Positions 1-7,182 are shown, counted from the first letter of the stretch. The stretch is 13,943 nt of DNA from DATBMY01 sp036554605 (GCA_036554605.1 DATBMY010000309.1:1-13943); one strand, 5' to 3'. Numbers and translations are program-made. Notes: generated from the sequence alone by a model not told the origin.

Positions 1-584
1 TGAACGCGAACCTGATCGACGCGTTCTTCAACTTCGGGACGGGGACAGGGACGAGGACATTCCGAGTCTTTGTGACGGGCCCTGGAGGAACGAGCCGCAA
101 CCTGTCGGCGCCGGTAGCGGGAGCGCCCGCGGGGTGTCCGCTAGGCACCGAGCAAGGCACTACTGTCACCTTTATTTGCGACCCTTCGCAAGTGGGGTGT
201 CCACCCAATGTGCCTTCGCCCGGCTGTCCGTGTCCGCCTGGAGTGCCGGCCGGTACGAACGGCTGCACTACATCCGTCCCCGTGCCTTTAGTCAACGGTT
301 GCGACCTGTTAAGAGAGCCAAGCGGCGCGTTCAAGCTCGACGTGTTCGGCCGAAATATCAAGGAAGGAGCCACTGTCACCGTAGGGGGAATGATGCCCGG
401 GAAGGTAAAATTCAGGGACCGCGATCCGCAGAATACCGAGTTCTTCACGCGTATCACCCTGAAGAAGCGTATATGCCGCGCCATCCCAGGCGTTATCATC
501 GTGACCAATCCTCCAGCGGGCCCGAGCCTGCCGGGTGTGCCTTCAGTCGGCTTCCTGTGCGATGAGAGATGCCCCACCAACTAA
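1..584 (+). CDS. IPT/TIG-domain surface protein, C-terminal part (5' end outside window)
   Basis: The reading frame is already open at the left edge (first full codon at base 3) and runs to a stop at 582-584, giving 193 visible residues. The first 30 or so residues end in a strand pattern (TFRVFVTGPGGTSRNL) typical of the end of an IPT/TIG immunoglobulin-like domain. A proline/cysteine-rich linker follows at about residues 38-100 with several CPP-type turns. A second IPT-like unit covers about residues 110-170 (FKLDVFGRNIKEGATVTVGG, later GVIIVTNPP). IPT/TIG repeats are known as extracellular adhesion or scaffold modules, so a secreted or surface protein is likely, but the signal peptide would lie outside the window. 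A GTG at 72 could be taken as a start, but the coding pattern clearly continues upstream of it. Binding partner unknown. Confidence 0.75.
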   Translation, partial: NANLIDAFFNFGTGTGTRTFRVFVTGPGGTSRNLSAPVAGAPAGCPLGTEQGTTVTFICDPSQVGCPPNVPSPGCPCPPGVPAGTNGCTTSVPVPLVNGCDLLREPSGAFKLDVFGRNIKEGATVTVGGMMPGKVKFRDRDPQNTEFFTRITLKKRICRAIPGVIIVTNPPAGPSLPGVPSVGFLCDERCPTN

Positions 585-628
585 TTACTATCTTCAAAGC
601 GAATTGGGAATCGCTTGAGCGATAGTAT

Positions 629-655
629 AAGGGCAGCCGCGGCTGCCCTTTTTTT
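629..655 (+). terminator. Strong intrinsic terminator after the IPT/TIG gene
   Basis: A perfect GC-rich palindrome at 631-648 (arms GGGCAGCC and GGCTGCCC) is followed directly by seven T residues. It sits 45 bases after the stop codon and before the promoter of the next gene. The opposite strand has no comparable T run, so it acts mainly on plus-strand transcription. Confidence 0.92.
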
Positions 656-683
656 CTTGCGGGCAAAACCATAATCAGGATAT

Positions 684-712
684 TTGTCCGGGCAGGCGGG
701 CGGCGGTAAAAT
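684..712 (+). promoter_or_regulatory. Sigma70-like promoter for the DinB-family gene
   Basis: TTGTCC at 684-689 and TAAAAT at 707-712 are separated by exactly 17 bases. The predicted transcription start, near 719, leaves a leader of about 29 bases containing GGAGGA at 738-743. This is a sequence match only, with no expression data. Confidence 0.6.
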
Positions 713-747
713 GGGCGCCCGGCGAAATATTCTCTTTGGAGGAAAGT

Positions 748-1251
748 ATGGCTTTAAGTAGATCGCTTTTACCAGAGTTTGATTTCGAGATGGCAAACAC
801 CCGAAAGGTCCTCGAAAGAGTGCCTGAAGAGCAGTTTGACTGGAAACCTCATAGCAAGTCCATGAGCTTCAGGGAGATTGCGACTCATCTGGCGAACATA
901 CCGACCTGGGCGGTTCGGTCGATCAACCGCGATTCTTTCGATATGTCCCCGCCGGGCGAAGCTCCGCCGCGCGCCGCTCCGGTGAAATCGAGTGCGGAGC
1001 TGCTTGAGACGTTCGATAGAAATGTCGTGGCCGCGCGCGAAGCCATCAGCGGCGCGAGCGACGAGCATTTGCGCGAGAAGTGGTCGCTGCTTTCGGGCGG
1101 CAAAACAGTTATGACGCTTTCGCGCGTGGCCGTTCTTCGCAGCTTCTTTATGAATCACTCCATTCACCACCGCGGGCAATTGAGCGTTTATCTAAGGCTT
1201 CAAGATATTCCTGTCCCGGCGCTATATGGTCCATCTGCCGACGAGAGCTAG
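748..1251 (+). CDS. DinB-family (DfsB-like) putative metal-dependent protein
   Basis: This 167-residue protein belongs to the DinB four-helix-bundle superfamily. Members include damage-induced DinB proteins and bacillithiol or mycothiol S-transferases, and most are uncharacterised. The expected metal-binding histidines are visible: His47 in the helix FREIATHLAN, and His137 and His141 in the motif NHSIHHRGQLSVYLR near the C-terminus, which is the family hallmark. Length is normal for the family. The start at 748 is chosen because GGAGGA lies at 738-743; a TTG at 736 would overlap that site. The gene stands alone between a terminator and a long intergenic region. Substrate unknown; a thiol transferase or detoxification role is possible by family only. 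Confidence 0.87.
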   Translation: MALSRSLLPEFDFEMANTRKVLERVPEEQFDWKPHSKSMSFREIATHLANIPTWAVRSINRDSFDMSPPGEAPPRAAPVKSSAELLETFDRNVVAAREAISGASDEHLREKWSLLSGGKTVMTLSRVAVLRSFFMNHSIHHRGQLSVYLRLQDIPVPALYGPSADES

Positions 1252-1608
1252 ATGGATCAGCGGTCAGCTAAACTCGCATTGCAGGGATACTGGCAGAATT
1301 TCGGATAAGACACTAACGGCTACAACCTGCTGATCGCCGGCCACTGGCCGCTGACCCATAAAGTTCAGGCGCTCTCCTGCTAGACCCAGCCGCCGTGCCC
1401 GATACTGATTTGAAGGCGCGGCGGCCGCCCATTCGCGACAATCGCAAGAGCCTGTTGATTAACGCGAGGTGAGTGGATTTGCTAGAATTACCTTGGTGAT
1501 ACTTATTCCATTTATTAAACTTAGCAAAGGTATTTTATAAGTGGAACGCAATGAGCGTCGGGGCGACGGACAGTTGTGGGTTAATTGGTGTGTAAAGTGG
1601 GAAAGAGG
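1252..1608. other. Intergenic region without a convincing gene
   Basis: No frame has a supported coding pattern over these 357 bases. There is a small inverted repeat at 1338-1350 (CGGCC, three-base loop, GGCCG). From about 1470 to 1545 the base composition turns AT-rich. A weak promoter-like pair lies there, TTGGTG at 1493-1498 and TAAACT at 1516-1521 with 17 bases between, and could serve the small gene that follows. Nothing else is recognised. Confidence 0.5.
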
Positions 1609-1794
1609 ATGGATGAAGATCGAGACGAGACAATAAACGGCAAACCAATTGAAGAGATGACTCCGCAGGAGATGGGTATCATGCTTTTTCATCTCGCATC
1701 TCAGCACCTGGGAGATGAGGACCGGCTAAGGAAAGTCCTGAAATATGCCTTAAAGGTATTCTCTGAAGCTGGGCACGGCAAAGAGTCTAAATAA
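1609..1794 (+). CDS. Small hypothetical acidic helical protein
   Basis: I do not recognise this 61-residue protein. It is charged and likely all-helical, with an acidic start (MDEDRDET), a segment MTPQEMGIMLFHLASQHLG that could form an amphipathic helix, and a second helix around residues 35-52 (DRLRKVLKYALKVFSEA). It has no signal peptide or membrane span. The ATG at 1609 is preferred, with GGGA at 1599-1602 as a weak ribosome binding site. TTG and GTG codons at 1585 and 1588 are possible earlier starts. It is followed by a stem-loop at 1835-1865 and preceded by a weak promoter, so it is plausibly a separate transcription unit. The coding call rests on composition and context only. Confidence 0.5.
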   Translation: MDEDRDETINGKPIEEMTPQEMGIMLFHLASQHLGDEDRLRKVLKYALKVFSEAGHGKESK

Positions 1795-1834
1795 GAAAGC
1801 GCGAAGTTCAAGGTCCAGGCTCTATTTTGGCTAA

Positions 1835-1865
1835 TGAGGGGATGGCGTTAGGTGCCATCTCCTCA
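1835..1865 (+). terminator. Stem-loop, probable terminator after the small gene
   Basis: Twelve base pairs with one G-U wobble (TGAGGGGATGGC at 1835-1846 with GCCATCTCCTCA at 1854-1865) enclose a seven-base loop. The following CGCTTTAAT has only a short T run, so termination strength is uncertain. Confidence 0.55.
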
Positions 1866-1996
1866 TCGCTTTAATCTATCACCCGCGCCGCCATGTATTA
1901 TTGGATACGGAGCCATATTGTGAGAGAATCGCCACACTGGCGCGGCAAGTAAGACCGCGACGCCTCCTAATTTTTATAAGGCTGAAGGAGAAATGC

Positions 1997-3049
1997 ATGA
2001 CTAGACCGAATGCAGCACAGCTCGATACGAAGCTGGATTTTCTAAAAGATCGCATGAAGAAGATCGTTGATCTATCGCTGGAAAGGGTTGTGGCTCATAA
2101 CGAGAAGCCGCAGGATTATCCGCTCCCCGCCGAGAGCAAATCTCTCGAGCGGGCGCTGAACAAGATGTTCAAAGCGCTGCCTAAAAAGAATCAGAAGCGA
2201 GTTATTGAGGCGGTTAATAAGACCTTGAAGGCCCCGGCCGACCAGCGCAAGCGGATATACGGCGACCTGGCCGAGGTCAACTTCCGGTCTTCGGTTTCGA
2301 TGGTTGAGCAGGCGAAGATAAAGCCAGTACCTTCGGCTCTCAAGTTTACCGAGACGGATTTAAACGAGATTCGCGGTAAGCTCAAGCGGAATCCCGTAAA
2401 GCCTCCAAAGCTCAGGCAGCCTGCGCAGGCAGCCGAGGCGACCGAGATGTCATTCATCGTCAACAACCTGACGTGCAATAAACCGAGCGACCTGCGCAAA
2501 GACGAGGTCAGCCTCGCAGGCTTTGCCGTCGACAACCTCGGGGCCGAGCTTGAGTTAGCGCCGTTCTTCGTAGGTGATTTCAAGAAGGGGGATACCCTGG
2601 CCCTGGGCGGAAACGGTCGTGTCTTTAATTTCAAGCTTACCGAGGGGGAATTCCCGAAGACCTTCATCGCGGGCCTCTTGCTGGTCGAAAAGGATTTATT
2701 GAGAAACTCTGACTTTGTCACCGGGTTGATACAATTCTGCCTTATTGCCAGCGCTGCGCTTATGGCGATAACCGTGGGAATGTTTATAGTCGCGGTCGCT
2801 GGTGGTCCCGCTTCCGCGGCTTTGTTTATTGGCGCACTTGCGACGAGTATGCTGCTAGGCATGTCGTCTTTGATTCTGGCGAAGATGTTGGACGATTTCT
2901 CAACGGTGGCGGTCGATACTCTCACGTTCGACGCGCCGGTTCCCCCCGGCACCACTTTCGGCCGCACCTTTTCCTTTGAATTCGGGATCTTTGGTATAGG
3001 TGAACGGCTCGGCAAATATGAGGCGGCGGCCACGTGGGTAACCGCGTAG
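1997..3049 (+). CDS. Hypothetical protein: helical N-terminus, beta-rich domain interrupted by a membrane hairpin
   Basis: This 350-residue protein is not one I can assign to a named family. Residues 1-135 are lysine/arginine-rich and mainly helical, and 136-150 form an Ala/Pro linker. Residues 151-232 are beta-rich (MSFIVNNLTC, then VSLAGFAVDN and KTFIAGLLLVEKD). Residues 246-298 form one long hydrophobic stretch broken by GGPASA, fitting two closely packed glycine/alanine-rich transmembrane helices. A short beta-rich tail follows (FGRTFSFEFG, then GKYEAAATWVT). There is no N-terminal signal peptide. The start at 1997 is chosen for AAGGAG at 1985-1990; the frame is open from 1901 but lacks coding character there. 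It is convergent with the next gene, 13 bases apart. A pore-forming or membrane-associated role is speculation from the layout. Confidence 0.7.
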   Translation: MTRPNAAQLDTKLDFLKDRMKKIVDLSLERVVAHNEKPQDYPLPAESKSLERALNKMFKALPKKNQKRVIEAVNKTLKAPADQRKRIYGDLAEVNFRSSVSMVEQAKIKPVPSALKFTETDLNEIRGKLKRNPVKPPKLRQPAQAAEATEMSFIVNNLTCNKPSDLRKDEVSLAGFAVDNLGAELELAPFFVGDFKKGDTLALGGNGRVFNFKLTEGEFPKTFIAGLLLVEKDLLRNSDFVTGLIQFCLIASAALMAITVGMFIVAVAGGPASAALFIGALATSMLLGMSSLILAKMLDDFSTVAVDTLTFDAPVPPGTTFGRTFSFEFGIFGIGERLGKYEAAATWVTA

Positions 3050-3062
3050 CGACTTTCCGAGA

Positions 3063-3737
3063 TCAGGAGCGACTGCTGGATGCCGCCCGCGCCGCATCCT
3101 CCGGGCGGCACAGCAGCGCGCCCACTAGTATGGCCCAGGCCGATTGCGCGAAAATGAAGAGGCCGAAGCCATGAACATTGAGGCGAAGGTGCCCGCCGAA
3201 AAATGCCGCGAGACTCACTATTCCGACTACGCAGCCGATCCCCCCGATTATTCGCGCAAAGCCGCTGCTTTTTAATAAAGTGATTGACCAGAGTATTACC
3301 GCGACCGATGACGCTACGACGAAGACCTTTGCGAATCCCTGATTCAGATAGCCGTTGTAGTGAAAGACCGTCTGTAAAACCTGCCGCGCGGATTCGTCCG
3401 CCGCCGGCATACGTCGTGTGATGGCGGGGGCGACAAACCCGCTGGCGACCGCCGCGCCCATGGCGGCCACAGAGGCAAATCCGTATGCAACCAGCGCCGC
3501 TATTGTAGCCGCGCGACCCCATCCGAGCCGGTAGGAAAGATATACATAACCGAAGAGCGATAGCGGAATGCTCACAAGAGCGAGCGAATGAGCAACGACC
3601 GTCATCATCTCATTGTGTCGAATGACATGCTCGGCCGGCCCGATGAGGTCCGCGCCCGAAGGATGAAAGATCATGGTCACAACGCCTCCAAGCGAGCCTG
3701 CGATCAGCGCGATCCCATAGATTGACGAATGCTTCAT
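3063..3737 (-). CDS. Six-helix integral membrane protein, unknown function
   Basis: This 224-residue protein has about six hydrophobic segments, near residues 5-25, 44-67, 76-104, 133-154, 158-181 and 189-210. The loop between helices 1 and 2 contains HPSG and the pair HVIRHNEMM, and helix 6 begins near HVHG-like residues (NVHGFG). It resembles uncharacterised multipass membrane proteins. I cannot name a substrate. The ATG at 3737 is preceded by AGGAGG at 3745-3750, seven bases away, which fixes the start; the open frame continues upstream to 4013 but overlaps the divergent regulator. It is transcribed away from the TetR-type gene, an arrangement in which the regulator commonly controls its neighbour. 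Confidence 0.75.
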   Translation of the reverse strand: MKHSSIYGIALIAGSLGGVVTMIFHPSGADLIGPAEHVIRHNEMMTVVAHSLALVSIPLSLFGYVYLSYRLGWGRAATIAALVAYGFASVAAMGAAVASGFVAPAITRRMPAADESARQVLQTVFHYNGYLNQGFAKVFVVASSVAVILWSITLLKSSGFARIIGGIGCVVGIVSLAAFFGGHLRLNVHGFGLFIFAQSAWAILVGALLCRPEDAARAASSSRS

Positions 3738-3815
3738 TGATAAACCTCCTTTAAGAAATCTATTAGAGCAGCCGCGCCGTGTCAGCAGATAAGGCGGCCC
3801 GCAATGTTCGATATT

Positions 3816-3838
3816 GGACAAACTGCCGGCCTTTGTTC
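3816..3838. promoter_or_regulatory. Candidate TetR operator (inverted repeat) between divergent genes
   Basis: GGACAAA at 3816-3822 and TTTGTTC at 3832-3838 form an imperfect inverted repeat (6 of 7 paired) around a nine-base spacer containing GCCGGC. It lies just upstream of the preferred regulator start at 3852 and between the two divergent genes. Its size fits a TetR-type dimer site, but binding is inferred. Confidence 0.4.
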
Positions 3839-3851
3839 GAGAATTAAGAGC

Positions 3852-4454
3852 ATGAGCGAGGAGAGCAAGAAATGCGATCGCCGGACAAGCCGCACCCGGC
3901 GTTCTTTGAGCGACGCGCTTATAGAGCTGATTCTGGAGAAACCTTACGACGCGATAACGGTGCAGAACGTATTGGACCGCGCGGATGTCGGGCGCTCTAC
4001 CTTTTATTCTCATTACCGGGATAAGGAAGACCTGTTTCTAAGCGACTGGGAAGGTTTGCTTGACGGCGTAAACCGGCACATCGAATGGGGGAATGCTAAG
4101 GGAGAACGGTTCGTGCCGGTGCAAGAGCTATTTCGCCACGTGCAGGAGGCTCATCATTTTTACAGGGCGCTGGCCAGGTCGCGAAAGACGGATTTGCTCT
4201 TTAAGACCGGGCCCGATTATCTGGCCAGAAGCATTGAGGCGAAGCTCACATCCTTGCTTGCGGACAAGCCACACCCGCCGGTCCCGGTGCCGGTCCTATC
4301 AAATTACCTGGCCGGAGAAATATTCAACCTGCTGAAATGGTGGCTCGATCATAATATGCCATACCCGCCCGAGCGAATGGACCAGATATTTCACGAACTC
4401 GTCATGCCCGCCTTCAGGTCGGTGCTGGAGAGCATCGGGGCAGATTCGAAATAG
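3852..4454 (+). CDS. TetR/AcrR-family transcriptional regulator
   Basis: This 200-residue protein has the standard TetR architecture. An N-terminal DNA-binding domain spans residues 13-63, with a helix-turn-helix around ITVQNVLDRADVGRSTFYSHYRDKEDL, where the signature GRSTFYSHYRDKE is strongly conserved. An all-helical ligand-binding and dimerisation domain fills the remainder (WWLDHNMPYPPERM near the end is typical of this group). It probably represses the divergent membrane-protein gene and perhaps itself through the inverted repeat at 3816-3838. The ATG at 3852 gives a normal-length N-terminal arm; an ATG at 3804 would add 16 residues and run across the candidate operator, so it is less likely. 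The inducing ligand cannot be predicted. Confidence 0.9.
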   Translation: MSEESKKCDRRTSRTRRSLSDALIELILEKPYDAITVQNVLDRADVGRSTFYSHYRDKEDLFLSDWEGLLDGVNRHIEWGNAKGERFVPVQELFRHVQEAHHFYRALARSRKTDLLFKTGPDYLARSIEAKLTSLLADKPHPPVPVPVLSNYLAGEIFNLLKWWLDHNMPYPPERMDQIFHELVMPAFRSVLESIGADSK

Positions 4455-4557
4455 AATACTGCTCATAATCCGTTTTCTAGGGTAATCCATAGTTGAGTAG
4501 AATATTGCATGCTCGCCGGTTCGCCTGCCGGCAGCCAGATTGGAATTGTAATTTAGC

Positions 4558-5010
4558 ATGAAGGTATCGCTCGACTCGGAACCCTTATGGCAATGCGGCA
4601 GCTGCGGCAGGCGGTTTGCCAATTCCAACCAGTCTCATTCCTGCGGGCGATACACGGTAGCCGGCTTCCTGGATGGAAAGGGCGAAAGAGCCGTCGCGCT
4701 CTACAACCGCTTCTTTGAACTGGTACAATCGTGTGGCCCGGTGCTGGTCGCTCCGGCCAGAACGAGAGTCGGATTTCAGGTGAGAATGATCTTTGCCGCG
4801 GTCAATAAGCTGAATGACAGGTGGCTGGATGCGCACGTCATACTGGCCAGAAGACTGGAAAGTCCCCGCTTCAGACGAATAGAAAGGCTTTCGCCAAGAA
4901 GCTACGTGCATCATTTCAGACTTAATACGGTGGAGGAGATAGACGAAGAAGTATCAGGGTGGCTTAAGGAGGCATACAAGGTAGGCAAGCAGGAGCATCT
5001 GAAGCCCTAG
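4558..5010 (+). CDS. DUF5655-domain protein with N-terminal zinc knuckle
   Basis: This 150-residue protein has two parts. Residues 11-30 carry CGSCGRRF followed by HSC, so Cys13, Cys16, His27 and Cys29 could bind one zinc ion. Residues 45-145 match the DUF5655 pattern: a helix with FFELVQSCGPV, a basic strand VAPARTRVGFQVRMIFAAV, and the C-terminal SYVHHFRLNTVEEIDEEVSGWLKEAYKVG. The family function is unknown; the basic surface with a zinc knuckle would suit nucleic-acid contact, which is inference. No clear ribosome binding site precedes the ATG at 4558. It begins a co-directional run with the next two genes (40 and 9 bases between them), so an operon is likely. Confidence 0.82.
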   Translation: MKVSLDSEPLWQCGSCGRRFANSNQSHSCGRYTVAGFLDGKGERAVALYNRFFELVQSCGPVLVAPARTRVGFQVRMIFAAVNKLNDRWLDAHVILARRLESPRFRRIERLSPRSYVHHFRLNTVEEIDEEVSGWLKEAYKVGKQEHLKP

Positions 5011-5050
5011 ATAAGATTCATCCAGATCGCAATCGATGAATAAGAATTGA

Positions 5051-6013
5051 ATGAGAAACTCACTGGCAACATTTGGAACCGCGACTCTATTAATACTGCT
5101 CCTTTTCGCGGCATCTCTTTACTACCTGATCGCGGGGCGATCCGTAGCAGTCGAGAGCAATCAGAGCATCGCAAACGGATATGGTTCTCCGGTTCAGCTT
5201 GCTCAGCTTGAAAACCAATCGATCAAGGAGAGCAGCGGGCTTGCCGCTTCTAAACGCAATCCGGAGATGTTCTGGACTCATAACGACAGCGGGGATGGAC
5301 CTTTTATCTATGCCTTCGATCGCCGGGGCAAACATCGCGGAATCTGGCGCGTCACGGGCGCGACCGCGCTCGACTGGGAGGACATGGCCATAGGGCCGGG
5401 GCCGGCCGAAGGCCAATCTTATATTTACATCGGCGACATCGGAGATAATGGCAGGAGTCGCCACGAGATTATTGTCTACCGCATAGCCGAGCCTTCGATC
5501 TCTTCCGATGATTCGTCTTCAACTACAGACAGCCCCCGGCTTACTGACCGCGCCGATGCAATTCGATTAACTTATCCTGATGGCAAGTACGACGCGGAGG
5601 CGCTCTTAATTCATCCTTTGACGGGCGACCTCTATATTGTCACCAAGTCGATGGCCGCGCCCGCCAGAGTCTACAAGCTGAAAGCGCCGCATCAGGTTTC
5701 AGGTGTCTCCACGCTAACTCATGTCGGAGAGATCAGACTTCCGAATCAGGCCATGGGTTTCATTACCGGCGGAGCCATCTCTCCCGACGGCCTTAGAGTT
5801 ATACTGTGCGATTACCTCGGAGCCTGCGAGTTCGTTCTGGAGGAAAACCGGAGCGGCTTTGACGCGATATGGAAACAGCCTCCCGTGCAGATAGACCTTG
5901 GGCCACGCAAACAAGGAGAGTCCATCTGCTATAGATCGGATGGATTGGCTTTGATGGCAACAAGCGAGAGGCTGCCTTGCCCGCTGATTGAGGTCGAGCG
6001 CCGCTTGCGATAA
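5051..6013 (+). CDS. Membrane-anchored or secreted beta-propeller protein (phytase-like fold)
   Basis: Residues 1-29 form an N-terminal hydrophobic helix (LATFGTATLLILLLFAASL), either an uncleaved anchor or a signal peptide, so the rest should lie outside the cytoplasm. The 290-residue remainder has propeller-like repeats and the recurring motifs of this group: SSGLAASKRNPEMFWTHNDSGD near 61-82, ALDWEDMA at 106-113, and YIGDIGDNGRSR at 126-137, all rich in acidic residues that could bind calcium. This pattern is seen in hypothetical proteins described as esterase-like or phytase-like propellers. Substrate unknown. An acidic serine/threonine-rich insert lies at about 150-165. It starts 40 bases after the DUF5655 gene and ends 9 bases before the deaminase gene, suggesting cotranscription. 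Confidence 0.72.
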   Translation: MRNSLATFGTATLLILLLFAASLYYLIAGRSVAVESNQSIANGYGSPVQLAQLENQSIKESSGLAASKRNPEMFWTHNDSGDGPFIYAFDRRGKHRGIWRVTGATALDWEDMAIGPGPAEGQSYIYIGDIGDNGRSRHEIIVYRIAEPSISSDDSSSTTDSPRLTDRADAIRLTYPDGKYDAEALLIHPLTGDLYIVTKSMAAPARVYKLKAPHQVSGVSTLTHVGEIRLPNQAMGFITGGAISPDGLRVILCDYLGACEFVLEENRSGFDAIWKQPPVQIDLGPRKQGESICYRSDGLALMATSERLPCPLIEVERRLR

Positions 6014-6022
6014 TGAGAGATT

Positions 6023-6478
6023 ATGAAGACGAACCCTGATTACAACGCGATGCTTCAAGTAGCCATTGAGGAGGCTAAACAGGGAATGGCGGAAGGCGGC
6101 ATTCCCATAGGAGCGGCGATCTTTGATAGCCGGGGCGCTCTCCTCGGACGCGGGCACAACCGCCGCGTGCAAGACGGCGACCCTTCGATGCACGCCGAAA
6201 CCGATGCGTTTAGAAAAGCCGGTCGGCAACTCGACTACACCGACAAGATCATGGTGACGACGCTTGCGCCCTGCTGGTATTGCAGCGGGCTGGTGCGCCA
6301 GTTCAAGATAGGGACGGTAGTGGTGGGAGAGTCGGCGAATTTCAGCGGCGGGACCGATTGGCTGCGCGAGAGCGGGGTAGAGGTGATAGAGTTAGAGTCG
6401 CCCGAATGCGCGGAGATGCTTGCGAAGTACATAGCCGAACACCCGCGCATCTGGAATGAAGATATAGGCGAGCCGTGA
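6023..6478 (+). CDS. Cytosine/nucleoside deaminase, FCY1-like
   Basis: This 151-residue protein is a zinc-dependent deaminase of the CDA/tRNA-adenosine deaminase fold. The zinc and catalytic residues are all present: His57 and Glu59 in HAE, and Cys84 and Cys87 in PCWYC. Compared with yeast cytosine deaminase Fcy1 the likeness extends to the start (GIPIGAAIFD, GRGHNRR), the VVGESANFSGG segment, and the unusual C-terminus ending in WNEDIGE. The Fcy1 group deaminates cytosine to uracil in pyrimidine salvage; guanine or other bases are possible for related proteins. Length is normal. It follows the propeller gene after nine bases with a weak GAGAG ribosome binding site, so translation may be coupled. 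Expected to be cytoplasmic. Confidence 0.9.
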   Translation: MKTNPDYNAMLQVAIEEAKQGMAEGGIPIGAAIFDSRGALLGRGHNRRVQDGDPSMHAETDAFRKAGRQLDYTDKIMVTTLAPCWYCSGLVRQFKIGTVVVGESANFSGGTDWLRESGVEVIELESPECAEMLAKYIAEHPRIWNEDIGEP

Positions 6479-6499
6479 TTCATCTCAAGGCAGTTGCGA

Positions 6500-6513
6500 G
6501 CCGGCGCACCGGC
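6500..6513 (+). terminator. Weak stem-loop after the deaminase gene
   Basis: GCCGG and CCGGC pair around a four-base loop 21 bases after the stop codon, followed by GATCTCATTGTTTG with no proper T run. It could end the preceding transcript but is a weak candidate. Confidence 0.25.
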
Positions 6514-6561
6514 GATCTCATTGTTTGAGCCGCTTTATCTCAAATTCTTTAAAACCACTGG

Positions 6562-6570
6562 TGATATAAT
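6562..6570 (+). promoter_or_regulatory. Extended -10 promoter for the DUF4126 gene, near-leaderless
   Basis: The sequence TGATATAAT combines a perfect TATAAT (6565-6570) with the TG extension at 6562-6563. No good -35 element lies at the usual distance. Transcription would start at about 6576-6578, only two to four bases before the ATG at 6580, and no ribosome binding site is visible. Confidence 0.6.
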
Positions 6571-6579
6571 ACAGCCGCT

Positions 6580-7182
6580 ATGGACCTCTTTAGCACACTC
6601 GCGCTTGCAATGGGAGCCGCGTGGGTATCGGGTATAAACCTGTATGCCTCGGTAGCGACTCTCGGTCTGCTTGGTCGCTTTGCGGATCTGCAATTGCCGG
6701 GCGAGCTATCGGCGCTGACTAACTGGTGGGTTATCGGCGTCGCGCTGGCCCTCTACGTTATAGAGTTTATAGCCGACAAGATACCTTTTATCGACAGCGC
6801 CTGGGACGCGGTACACACTTTTATTCGAGTTCCCGCGGGCGCGGTGCTTGCGGCGGCGGCATTTGGCGAATTTGATAAAGGCATACAGGTAATCGCGTTT
6901 CTAATCGGGGGAGGGCTTGCCTTAAGCTCGCACGGAACGAAAGCTGCCACCCGAGCGGTGATCAATACGAGCCCCGAGCCCGTGACAAATGTAGCCGCGA
7001 GCTTGACCGAGGATGTCGTTGCCGTAAGCTCGGTGCTGCTGGCGGCATTCTATCCTATATTGATCGTTATAGTGGTTGTGATCGGTCTGATCATCTCTTT
7101 GATCGTGCTGCCAAAAACAATCAGATACTTTCGAGCAATCGCTGGAAAGCTGCGGGGGAAGGCGAAAACGGCCTCCCAGTAG
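6580..7182 (+). CDS. DUF4126 family integral membrane protein
   Basis: This 200-residue protein matches the DUF4126 family. Features include the start ALAMGAAWVSGINLYASVATLG, then LTNWWVIGVALALYVIEFIADKIPFIDSAWD, and VHTFIRVPAGAVLAAAA, followed by glycine-rich helices and SHGTKAATRAVINTSPEP. It has about four to five membrane segments (about 5-32, 48-66, 84-118, 145-177) and a basic C-terminal tail. The family has no established function. No ribosome binding site precedes the ATG, and a TATAAT ends ten bases upstream, pointing to a near-leaderless mRNA. It is followed by the AlkD-like gene after 148 bases. Confidence 0.88.
   Translation: MDLFSTLALAMGAAWVSGINLYASVATLGLLGRFADLQLPGELSALTNWWVIGVALALYVIEFIADKIPFIDSAWDAVHTFIRVPAGAVLAAAAFGEFDKGIQVIAFLIGGGLALSSHGTKAATRAVINTSPEPVTNVAASLTEDVVAVSSVLLAAFYPILIVIVVVIGLIISLIVLPKTIRYFRAIAGKLRGKAKTASQ

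Noticed and set aside
1252..1395. Possible decayed gene after the DinB-family gene
   Set aside because: An 18-codon frame from 1252 and a short stretch around 1309-1383 look faintly protein-like, but there is no recognisable family or continuous frame.
1459..1707. Minus-strand 82-codon open frame
   Set aside because: It is antisense to the small gene at 1609-1794, has no ribosome binding site, and its composition reflects the AT-rich patch.
2191..3522. Long minus-strand open frame of 443 codons
   Set aside because: It is antisense to the 1997-3049 gene and overlaps the 3063-3737 gene in another frame. It is rich in Arg, Ser and Gly with no family motif and no ribosome binding site.
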